A stretch of 9,816 nucleotides of DNA. Origin: JBBRHH01 sp038222915 (GTDB lineage Bacteria > Planctomycetota > Phycisphaerae > Tepidisphaerales > Tepidisphaeraceae). The notes under the pieces are model-generated. The model was not told where the DNA came from. It worked only from the letters and a program-made list of their open reading frames with translations, and ran no database searches. Position 1 is the first letter of the stretch, and each line of letters opens with the position of its first letter. The stretch covers positions 1 through 9,816 of the forward strand of contig JBBRHH010000199.1 of the NCBI GenBank assembly GCA_038222915.1, given 5' to 3'. Both the position numbers and the translations under genes were made by a program. Positions 1-5,599 of this stretch are shown here, piece by piece.

Positions 1-293
1 TGACGGGGATGGATTTCTTCTCGACGGAAATCGCGATCACCAACGAAGGCGGGAAGAACCGATTCTGCCTGATCGATTGCGTGAACGATGCGTGCGACAT
101 CGACCCGGAGAGCGGGAAGAATGTTCCGCCGCTGCCGTGGGTGAAATGGGTGTGCGAGCGCTTTGCGGAATTTACCTGGCGGCGCAAGCATAATCTTCCG
201 GCGACAGATTGCCCGACGGTATTTCTCGGGCCGCTCGCGGGCGGCGGAATTCTTGAACAACTGAATCCAACGCAGACAAGCAACGCGGCGTAA
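1..293 (+). CDS. C-terminal part of a probable ATP-grasp-fold protein (5' truncated by window edge)
   Basis: The reading frame is open from the left edge and ends at TAA 291-293. The ATG at 9 is probably internal, because the frame continues upstream of it as ...Thr-Gly-Met. The visible ~96 residues start with GMDFFSTEIAI, then a short hairpin, then the strand FCLIDCVNDACDID. They end in a helical segment that includes WVCERFAEFTWRRKH. In ATP-grasp enzymes the last catalytic strand carries an acidic residue and an Asn that bind Mg-ATP, and 'IDCVND' fits that place. From family memory, uncharacterised ATP-grasp proteins of about 250-300 residues end this way. The substrate cannot be inferred because the ATP-binding and substrate-binding halves lie outside the window. 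The last six codons also form one arm of a terminator hairpin. It could instead be a small unrelated protein starting at the ATG, but no ribosome-binding site is visible there. Confidence 0.6.
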   Translation, partial: TGMDFFSTEIAITNEGGKNRFCLIDCVNDACDIDPESGKNVPPLPWVKWVCERFAEFTWRRKHNLPATDCPTVFLGPLAGGGILEQLNPTQTSNAA

Positions 294-314
294 ACCGCGT
301 TGCTTGTCTGTTTG
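273..314 (+). terminator. Rho-independent-type terminator overlapping the stop codon of the ATP-grasp-like gene
   Basis: The left arm CAGACAAGCAACGCGG (273-288) and the right arm CCGCGTTGCTTGTCTG (295-310) are perfectly complementary over 16 bp. The loop is six bases (CGTAAA, 289-294), and a short T-rich stretch TTTG follows. The left arm is the last coding part of the gene and the TAA stop lies in the loop. The U-tract is short, so termination strength is uncertain. On the minus strand the hairpin sits about 33 bp past the stop of the DUF3467 gene and could also stop that convergent transcript, but no U-run follows it on that side. Confidence 0.8.
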
Positions 315-342
315 TAATGCTGGTGAAACCGCGCCGCGCCGA

Positions 343-675
343 TTAGCGGCGTGGCTGCTGGCCTTGCTGCCCGGGGATGGGGATCTCGCCGAACTGCTGC
401 TCGTAGCGCTTGATGAGTTGGGTGAGCGATGTCGAGAGCCGCTTGGCGGTGGCGTAGGACATGATGACGCGATCCATGACCTTGTAGAGCACCTGCTGCT
501 GGCCGCCCTGCTGATTGGGGTTGGCCATGTTGAAGCCGATGTCGACGACTACTTCTTCCAGCGCCGTGTGAATGCGATAGGAGTTGGAGTAGAGGGTGCG
601 CAGGTCGCGTTCGTCCACAAGAATCTGGACCTGCGGCTGTTCGGCCGTACCTTCCTCAGTGACTTCTTCCGCCAT
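343..675 (-). CDS. DUF3467 domain-containing protein
   Basis: This is a 110-residue soluble protein with no signal peptide or membrane segment. After an acidic N-terminus (1-14) comes the DUF3467 pattern: a first strand (QVQILVDE), then 'LYSNSYRIHTALEEVVVDIGFNM' at about 28-50, a Gln/Gly-rich linker (53-61), and 'VMDRVIMSYATAKRLSTSLTQLI..YE..FGEIPIP' at about 66-101. The 'R(I/V)xMSxxxAKRL' stretch and the ending 'YExxFGxI' are what I recognise. Family members are about 100 residues long and their molecular function is not established. The ATG at 675 is preceded by GAGGA about 9 nt upstream, a clear ribosome-binding site. The gene is the last of three genes on this strand, 74 bp after the PDZ gene. 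The C-terminal tail (PGQQGQQPRR) is low complexity. Family call is confident; function unknown. Confidence 0.88.
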   Translation of the reverse strand: MAEEVTEEGTAEQPQVQILVDERDLRTLYSNSYRIHTALEEVVVDIGFNMANPNQQGGQQQVLYKVMDRVIMSYATAKRLSTSLTQLIKRYEQQFGEIPIPGQQGQQPRR

Positions 676-749
676 GATATTTTTCCTCGGTTAAGACAAC
701 TTGGCCGAGCATTGTGGCGAATTTGGAGGGAATGTCCATCGGCTTTGGC

Positions 750-1496
750 TTAGCTATGGACCGAAGAAATGATGGGATCGAGGAGGGCCTCGAAATGGTC
801 TTCCCAGTATTTGTCGGCCTTGTCCTGGCGCTCGTTCTTGAGCTGCTCGAGGCGTGTCGCGGCCTGGACGAGGTTGAGCTCGATGGGACGGCCACTCAGC
901 TTGATGGGCACATCGATATTTTTGCCCTGCCGCAGCACGCTGAGGTGAACGATGTCGCCGGCGTGGCGCAGGCCGATGCTGGCGCGAAGCTCGGCGTTGT
1001 TGTGCATCTTGCGGGGGAAGTGGTCGTTGATGGCGGTGATGACGTCGCCGTCCTGGAGCATGCGGTAAGCGGCGAACCCAGGCACACGACCGACGACGAT
1101 CACGGGGCTGTATCCTTCTTCATCGGCCGCCGGATCGTCGGGTGATTGAATAACGCCCAGGAAACCGAAGCCGTCGGATTCGTAGGCTTCGCCGGCGAGG
1201 TAGACATGTTCGACGACGTCGCGGAGGACGGCGTTTTGATTGGGCTGTAGCGGCCGCATTTCAGTAACGATCCGGCGCAACAGCGGCAGGTCGTCGCGCG
1301 CGATGCCCATGAGTTCGATGCGGGCCTGCTCGCGTGTGGCATCGTCCATGTTGGAGAGGTCGACCATGAGGTGGCGAAGGGCCGTATTTTTTTCGTTGGC
1401 GGGGGCTGTGGTAGGTGCAGAATCTGCAGCGTGGAGTGATTCGAAGGGCGCCAGCGCCAAGACAAATGCAAGGAGATATAGGTGGACTCGGTTCAT
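750..1496 (-). CDS. Secreted PDZ-domain protein
   Basis: The protein has 248 residues from ATG 1496, or 253 from an in-frame TTG at 1511. The numbers below follow the TTG version. A signal peptide is clear: MNRVHLYLLAFVLALAPF followed by a likely cleavage after LHA (~28). A Thr/Pro/Ala linker follows, then a helical segment (~42-110) with the pattern 'DLSNMDDATREQARIELMGIA', which resembles the helical repeats common in planctomycete PDZ proteins. The PDZ domain spans ~114-212, with GFLGV (116-120) as the carboxylate-binding loop and 'LQDGDVITAIND' (152-163). The C-terminus is a charged helix. No protease domain is present, so it is more likely a periplasmic scaffold or adaptor than an HtrA-type enzyme. 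The gene lies 36 bp (or 21 bp, from TTG) after the kinase-like gene and 74 bp before the DUF3467 gene. AAGG lies 8 nt before the TTG, so either start is possible. Confidence 0.85.
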   Translation of the reverse strand: MNRVHLYLLAFVLALAPFESLHAADSAPTTAPANEKNTALRHLMVDLSNMDDATREQARIELMGIARDDLPLLRRIVTEMRPLQPNQNAVLRDVVEHVYLAGEAYESDGFGFLGVIQSPDDPAADEEGYSPVIVVGRVPGFAAYRMLQDGDVITAINDHFPRKMHNNAELRASIGLRHAGDIVHLSVLRQGKNIDVPIKLSGRPIELNLVQAATRLEQLKNERQDKADKYWEDHFEALLDPIISSVHS

Positions 1497-1532
1497 GGCG
1501 AGGGACTGCAAGTAAGACGCCTTACAATGCGA

Positions 1533-2615
1533 TCAGGTTCCCGCGAGGCCGGTCAGGCTGTCGGCCGAATGCGTCAGCCAGTATACCTTCCGCTGCACCA
1601 TTTGGAGAAACGCCAGACCATCCATTCGGCCAAAGGTGCCGGTTACGGCAATGGGAAGCACGGCTTCGGCAATAAGAGCTTCGGCCATCAGCCATGGAAT
1701 GGCTTGAATTTCGGCCTCTGACAGCACCGTCACCTCATCGTAACCGCGTAAAAACCGCTTAAAACGCGTTTCATCGAGGCGGTCGGGCCATTTGGCGACA
1801 TCTTCGTCCCCGCCGATGATCGAAAACTGCAATGCGCCGTTGGCGACGTCGATCACGCGGGGCATGAGGCGGGCGGCGTCATAGTCGATGACCGCGACAA
1901 CGCGATTGTCGCGAAAGAGCATATTGCCGGGGTGCCAGTCGGCATGGACGAACTGCTTGGGCCAGGTGGAGAGGCCGAGGTCTTCGACCCGCTCGGCGGC
2001 GTATTTGTAGCTTTCGGACAGGAAACTGAGGAGTGCAGCCAAGCTCTGCGCGCCGGGGAGTGCGGCGGGGATGAGGCGGAGGCCCTGCTCGATGGAAGGG
2101 GCCTTGTGGTAGCTGCCCTGGGGAGGAGAAAAATCACTGCGGAATTCGTTGAGGAGCTTGTGGAAGAGGGCGAGGACGCGGCCGCTGTCAAAGGTGGCTT
2201 CGAGGGTGTGTGGATAGCCCTGGCCGGGGATGTATTCGAATAATTCGTAGACCGTGTCCATGTACTGGAGCATGGAGTTGTTGTCTTTTTTGGTGCCGAT
2301 CAGATGGGGCAACGGGAATTGCTTGGAGGCGAGGAAGAGTTGGAGCGAGTGGCTAAAGGCGACCTTGTAAGGATCGTCTTTGCCGCGAGCGCGGCGCTTG
2401 AGGAGGTACTTGCCCTGGTCGGTGTTGATGGCAAGTTTCGGCGCTTTTCGAGAGCCGCGCGGGTATTCCTCGATCTTGTTGATGATGCCGATGTCGAAAT
2501 TGGAGAGGATGATGGCAAGCTCATCGACCGCGAATTTCTCGCGGCCGCCGCTTCCGGGAGCGCTTTGGCCTGTGCCGGACATAGTGCTTTGGATCGGCGA
2601 CGCGACCGGCTGCAT
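1533..2615 (-). CDS. Aminoglycoside-phosphotransferase/CotS-fold kinase-like protein
   Basis: The protein has 360 residues from ATG 2615. The frame stays open to a GTG at 2747, which would give 404 residues; numbering here is from that GTG. The N-lobe covers ~71-170 with a putative ATP-binding Lys in 'YLLKRR' (Lys117) and a hinge-like 'YELFEYIPG' (168-175). The catalytic loop is FVHADWHPGN with His268, Asp270 and Asn275. The metal-binding segment is VIDYDAA with Asp288, equivalent to the DFG Asp. This is the phosphotransferase pattern of the APH, CotS, homoserine kinase II and fructosamine kinase superfamily. All key residues are present, so it is likely an active small-molecule kinase, but the substrate is unknown and antibiotic resistance should not be assumed. 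I prefer ATG 2615 because a good promoter lies inside the longer frame and residues 1-44 look non-conserved and use rare codons. ATG 2582 is also possible. It is the first gene of the -strand unit. Confidence 0.85.
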   Translation of the reverse strand: MQPVASPIQSTMSGTGQSAPGSGGREKFAVDELAIILSNFDIGIINKIEEYPRGSRKAPKLAINTDQGKYLLKRRARGKDDPYKVAFSHSLQLFLASKQFPLPHLIGTKKDNNSMLQYMDTVYELFEYIPGQGYPHTLEATFDSGRVLALFHKLLNEFRSDFSPPQGSYHKAPSIEQGLRLIPAALPGAQSLAALLSFLSESYKYAAERVEDLGLSTWPKQFVHADWHPGNMLFRDNRVVAVIDYDAARLMPRVIDVANGALQFSIIGGDEDVAKWPDRLDETRFKRFLRGYDEVTVLSEAEIQAIPWLMAEALIAEAVLPIAVTGTFGRMDGLAFLQMVQRKVYWLTHSADSLTGLAGT

Positions 2616-2622
2616 GATGGTA

Positions 2623-2651
2623 AAGATAGTCCGTAATCGGCGTAATGGCAA
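2623..2651 (-). promoter_or_regulatory. Sigma-70-like promoter just upstream of the kinase-like gene
   Basis: On the minus strand, TTGCCA (2651-2646; five of six matches to TTGACA) is followed after exactly 17 bp by TATCTT (2628-2623; four of six matches to TATAAT). Only seven bases separate the -10 box from ATG 2615, so transcription would start at or next to the A of that ATG. This implies a leaderless mRNA, or a leader of about 33 nt if translation begins at ATG 2582. It lies within the region that the longer GTG-started reading frame would make coding. Confidence 0.5.
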
Positions 2652-2754
2652 TTTAGACGGCGCGTCGAGGCGGGGTGGTTGCTGGGGGGCAACGCATTTG
2701 CCATCGTCGAGGTCCGTCTGTAGGGGCTGGATCTGTTCCAATGTCACAAATTCA

Positions 2755-2781
2755 TTGACATGTAGATGCTGGCATTAGGCT
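2755..2781 (+). promoter_or_regulatory. Possible promoter of the glycine-zipper gene
   Basis: A consensus -35 box TTGACA (2755-2760) is followed by a weak -10 candidate TAGGCT (2776-2781) with a 15-bp spacer, shorter than the usual 16-18. It would start transcription near 2788, at the edge of the inverted repeat, giving a leader of about 60 nt. The -35 box is strong but the spacing and the -10 box are poor, so an alternative sigma factor or another start is possible. Confidence 0.25.
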
Positions 2782-2784
2782 TGC

Positions 2785-2809
2785 TCACGGTGGGGTGGCG
2801 GCACCGTGA
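2785..2809. repeat. Perfect 8-bp inverted repeat in the leader of the glycine-zipper gene
   Basis: TCACGGTG (2785-2792) and CACCGTGA (2802-2809) are exact inverted copies around a 9-bp G-rich centre. The centre-to-centre spacing of the arms is 17 bp, which could suit a dimeric DNA-binding regulator. In RNA the repeat would form a stable hairpin 38 nt before the start codon. No T-run follows it, so it does not look like a terminator. Confidence 0.5.
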
Positions 2810-2847
2810 TGTCGGCCAACTTGGACATTTGACTTGAGGAGCGAGCC

Positions 2848-3402
2848 ATGACCGAACAATTTCGAGACAAGAATGATTTGCGAACGGACATTTCGCAGCC
2901 GACTGGTTCCAACCCAGACGCGATTACCGGTGCACCGGGTTCGCATCCGGTAGGCACTGGAATTGGTGCGGCCGGTGCTGGCGCGGCCGGCGCGGCCATC
3001 GGGGCGATTGGCGGTCCAATCGGGATTGCGATTGGCGCCGTTGTGGGGGCAGTGGCGGGTGGCTTGGCGGGCAAGGGCGTGGCCGAGAGCATCAATCCAT
3101 CGGCGGAGGATGATTATTGGCGGAGCAACTATCGAGCGCGTCCTTACTATCAGGAGACTTATTCCTACGAGGACGACTATCAGCCGGCGTACCGGCATGG
3201 GTGGGAAGCGCCGACAAAATATCAGGCGAAGGAGTTTGATGAGGCCGAGCCGCAAATGGCGCAGGACTGGGAGATGATGCGCGGATCGTCGAAGTTGCAT
3301 TGGGAGCACGCCAAATCGGCCGCTCGGGATGCCTGGGAACGGGTTCGTCAGCCGGGTGACACGGCGCGAGGCGAGCAGGTTCATAAGGACAATGTGCTTT
3401 GA
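2848..3402 (+). CDS. Glycine-zipper-containing hypothetical protein
   Basis: This is a 184-residue protein starting at ATG 2848, with the strong ribosome-binding site GAGGAG six bases upstream. Residues 1-34 are polar. Residues 35-78 are a long Gly/Ala-rich hydrophobic stretch ('VGTGIGAAGAGAAGAAIGAIGG' onward, ending 'GGLAGKGVAE') with small residues every four positions, the glycine-zipper pattern that can pack as a membrane helix hairpin. The rest (79-184) is acidic and aromatic: INPSAEDDYWRSNYRARPYY, paired 'EDDYQPAYRHGWE', then helices with 'QDWEMMRG' and 'HWEHAKSAARDAWERV'. There is no N-terminal signal peptide. I recognise this arrangement from uncharacterised proteins in Proteobacteria, often annotated only as hypothetical. 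Its role is unknown; a membrane- or stress-associated role would be inference. It diverges from the kinase gene and lies upstream of the DUF2127 gene on the same strand. Confidence 0.85.
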   Translation: MTEQFRDKNDLRTDISQPTGSNPDAITGAPGSHPVGTGIGAAGAGAAGAAIGAIGGPIGIAIGAVVGAVAGGLAGKGVAESINPSAEDDYWRSNYRARPYYQETYSYEDDYQPAYRHGWEAPTKYQAKEFDEAEPQMAQDWEMMRGSSKLHWEHAKSAARDAWERVRQPGDTARGEQVHKDNVL

Positions 3403-3508
3403 TTGATCAGAATTCGTTTGAGGAATCGTCTGAGGCGCCGGCCAGCTTGTACGGCTTGCGCTTCAGACTTTTTGTTTGGCTGCTTTCGAGAGGTTAGAAC
3501 GACTGGCC

Positions 3509-4069
3509 ATGTCAACGCCCACTGAACCCGCGCGGCCGGAAGAATTACTACAACATGAGCAGCATTCACACGCCAAACACTACACGCCGCAACGGATGCT
3601 GCGGATCATTGGGGCGTTCAAGATATTCAAGGGCATCCTGCTCCTGGCAGTGGGCGTCAACGCATTTCGACTGATACACGCGGATATGGCGGCGCAGATT
3701 GATGCGTGGGTGTTGAAAGTGCACGCCGACGCGAACAACAAAGTCATCCACGCGATCATTGGGAAGCTGCTTCAGATCGATGCGAAGAAATTGAAGTTCA
3801 TTGGCGTGGGGACGTTTATCTATGCGTCCCTGTTCCTGATCGAAGGCACCGGGCTGGCGTTGGGCAAGCGATGGGGAGAGATCGTTACGGTGATTTCAAC
3901 GGGGCTGCTGATTCCAGTGGAGATCTACGAGATCTTTGAACATCGCCATCCCCACAATCCGTATCTTTTTGTCACCAAGATAGTCGTGTTCGTTTTGAAC
4001 GCGATGGTGCTGGCTTATCTGCTATATCGATTGCGGAAGGATCACGGCGGGCCGCCGCCACGGTCATGA
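3509..4069 (+). CDS. DUF2127 domain-containing membrane protein
   Basis: The protein has 186 residues from ATG 3509. An in-frame TTG at 3476 would add 11 residues but has no ribosome-binding site. Residues ~1-28 are polar and His/Glu-rich (cytoplasmic by inference). Four hydrophobic helices follow at about 31-55, 97-117, 123-142 and 153-175. Family-like features are 'LRIIGAFKIFKGILLLAVG' in the first helix, the conserved-looking 'GTGLALGKRWGEIVTVISTGLLIPVEIYEI' covering the second-to-third helix region, and 'TKIVVFVLNAMVLAYLLY' in the last. The function of DUF2127 proteins is not established; they are small inner-membrane proteins. GAGAGG lies 15 nt upstream of the ATG, too far for a good ribosome-binding site. 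The gene follows the glycine-zipper gene by 106 bp and ends only 3 bp from the convergent glycosyltransferase gene. Confidence 0.87.
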   Translation: MSTPTEPARPEELLQHEQHSHAKHYTPQRMLRIIGAFKIFKGILLLAVGVNAFRLIHADMAAQIDAWVLKVHADANNKVIHAIIGKLLQIDAKKLKFIGVGTFIYASLFLIEGTGLALGKRWGEIVTVISTGLLIPVEIYEIFEHRHPHNPYLFVTKIVVFVLNAMVLAYLLYRLRKDHGGPPPRS

Positions 4070-4072
4070 TTG

Positions 4073-5599
4073 TTACGGCGGCTGCCTGGCCGTTTGCGCG
4101 TAAATATCAATTGGAGAAATGCGGCCAGATAGGGTCAGGCGGCGGGTGTAGTGGGCATGCACGTACTCGAGCACTTCGGGCTCGTCGCGCTGGATTAGAT
4201 CGGCGTAGAGGACGACGACCCAGACGGGGCCGGAGGAAGCTTGTTCCTTTTGCTGCAGGTCGGGGATGCGATAGGCGCACTGGACGGATTGGCGGGGGAT
4301 GTCGGCGTAGCCATAGGCGGCTTCCTGTGCTCCCATGTTTAGCAGGACAACTGGGGCGTCGGGGGGGGCGATTTTTCCGATCAGGTCGAGGCCGTCGCGA
4401 ATGGGTTGGGCGGGCGTCTGGTAGAAGCTGCGGTACTGCAGGGTGGCATGGAGGAAAAAGATCGCCATGAGGGCGCAGGCGGCGAGCCGCAAACGGGGTG
4501 TCGTCCAGAGTGCGGTGATGATCGCGGTGAGGCAGATCACGTAGAGGAGGATCAGCCACGGCACAAAGCGCACCTCGCCGGCGGCGTGGGAGAGAAGTGG
4601 CGCGAACAGGCCGATGAGGCCGGCGATGGCGAAGGTGAGAAAGGCCGGGCGCAAAAGGTTCTGCTTCCAGGCGAGATATCCACCTCCCAGGAGAATGATG
4701 GGTGGGAGCAGGAAGGAGAGTGGATCGTTGGTGCGATGGCCGGCCAGGAGATAGCCGGGCAGCTGATGGAGAAATTGTGGATAGGCGATCGTCGGGTCGT
4801 TGTCTTCTCTGTAGTAGGCGCGCATCGCGTGGAAAAGGGGCGAGTAGAGCAGTGCGGTAAGCAGGCCGGCGACGAGGGCGGAGCGGAGCCAAGTTGGGAA
4901 GAGAGTTCGACGAAGCAGGAGCATCGTTACGCCGTGCGCGGCGATGACGGTGATGCAAATTGGGATGGTGTAGAGCGCCAGCGTGATGGTGATGGTGTAG
5001 CCCCACGCCATCCGGCGCGGTTTGCGGGGCAGCAGATGGGTTGCGAGGGCGATCAGCAGCAGAACGATGGTGTAGCCGCGGGCTTCGGTGCTGAAGGAGA
5101 TGAGCCAAGGCTGGACGGCGAGGATGAGGGCGATGGTCATTGCTGCGAGAGGACGAGACCTCCGCAACGGCCAGGCGAGGACGATCCCGAGCAATGAACC
5201 GGCGAGCATGGCGGGCATGCGCAGGGCCGTTTCGGAGAACGATCCACTGCCGGATCCAATCGGATGCGCGGGGGGAGGGTTGTCGGTGGGGCGCGGGCGG
5301 GGAAGCAGGCGAAGGGCCTTTGCGGAGGCCAAGGAGACTTTCGCGAGCAGGGAGTGGAGGATGTGGTTGTTGGGGTAGTACTTGATGCCGGGGCCGCCGG
5401 CGACAATCTGCTTTACGGGCACATAGACAAACGATTGCAGGGTGGCCAATTCATCGCACCAGCAGCTTTGTCGAAGCAGCGGCAACCTGACGAGTACAGC
5501 GATGCAGAAAATCAGGACGGCGAGGGTGAAGTCCCGGCGTCGATGAGAATCGGACGCCGGGGAGATGGGTCGGTTTGTCGCTCGCGTATCTTGCATCAT
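4073..5599 (-). CDS. GT-C-fold membrane glycosyltransferase (GT39/ArnT-like)
   Basis: This is a 508-residue integral membrane protein. After a basic N-terminal tail and the first helix (~24-40), the first external loop carries RQSCWCDELAT. Its Asp49-Glu50 pair sits where ArnT/PMT-type enzymes have their catalytic acidic motif. 'YYPNNHILHSLLAKVS' (74-89) and 'FSTEARGYTIVLLL' (169-182) also match the family. About 10-12 hydrophobic helices follow, then a soluble C-terminal part from ~400 with 'PPDAPVVLLNMG'. Such enzymes move a sugar from a polyprenyl-phosphate carrier to a lipid, glycan or protein on the outer face of the cytoplasmic membrane; donor and acceptor here are unknown. A proline-rich insert (~98-122) lies in the first long external region. 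The ATG at 5599 overlaps the TGA of the upstream glycosyltransferase (ATGA), which suggests translational coupling. The next codon is also ATG (5596). Confidence 0.85.
   Translation of the reverse strand: MMQDTRATNRPISPASDSHRRRDFTLAVLIFCIAVLVRLPLLRQSCWCDELATLQSFVYVPVKQIVAGGPGIKYYPNNHILHSLLAKVSLASAKALRLLPRPRPTDNPPPAHPIGSGSGSFSETALRMPAMLAGSLLGIVLAWPLRRSRPLAAMTIALILAVQPWLISFSTEARGYTIVLLLIALATHLLPRKPRRMAWGYTITITLALYTIPICITVIAAHGVTMLLLRRTLFPTWLRSALVAGLLTALLYSPLFHAMRAYYREDNDPTIAYPQFLHQLPGYLLAGHRTNDPLSFLLPPIILLGGGYLAWKQNLLRPAFLTFAIAGLIGLFAPLLSHAAGEVRFVPWLILLYVICLTAIITALWTTPRLRLAACALMAIFFLHATLQYRSFYQTPAQPIRDGLDLIGKIAPPDAPVVLLNMGAQEAAYGYADIPRQSVQCAYRIPDLQQKEQASSGPVWVVVLYADLIQRDEPEVLEYVHAHYTRRLTLSGRISPIDIYAQTARQPP

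Noticed and set aside
304..1145. Overlapping + strand frames at 304-753 and 714-1145 opposite the DUF3467 and PDZ genes
   Set aside because: They lie antisense to two genes with recognisable domains and good start signals, and show no domain features of their own.
750..1496. Considering the PDZ protein as a DegP/HtrA protease
   Set aside because: There is no trypsin-like domain or catalytic Ser/His/Asp pattern, and the ~85-residue N-terminal region is too short to hold one.
1533..2615. Reading the kinase-like gene as an aminoglycoside-resistance determinant
   Set aside because: The APH fold is shared by many metabolic kinases. The context has no resistance or mobile genes, and the sequence does not resemble a known resistance subfamily.
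3414..3435. Direct repeat TCGTTTGAGG / TCGTCTGAGG with a 12-bp period after the glycine-zipper gene
   Set aside because: There are only two copies with one mismatch, so this is not a CRISPR array or a convincing iteron; probably chance.
4046..4082. GC-rich hairpins around the convergent stop codons (GGCGG-4-CCGCC, and GCCGCCG with an 18-base loop)
   Set aside because: No T-run follows on either strand. Such short GC arms are expected by chance at this composition, so I do not call a terminator.
4406..5197. Long + strand open frame (263 codons) opposite the first GT-C gene
   Set aside because: Its translation is rich in Gly, Glu, Asp and Arg with no domain pattern. The opposite frame has clear membrane helices and family motifs. 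High GC with biased third positions produces such antisense frames.
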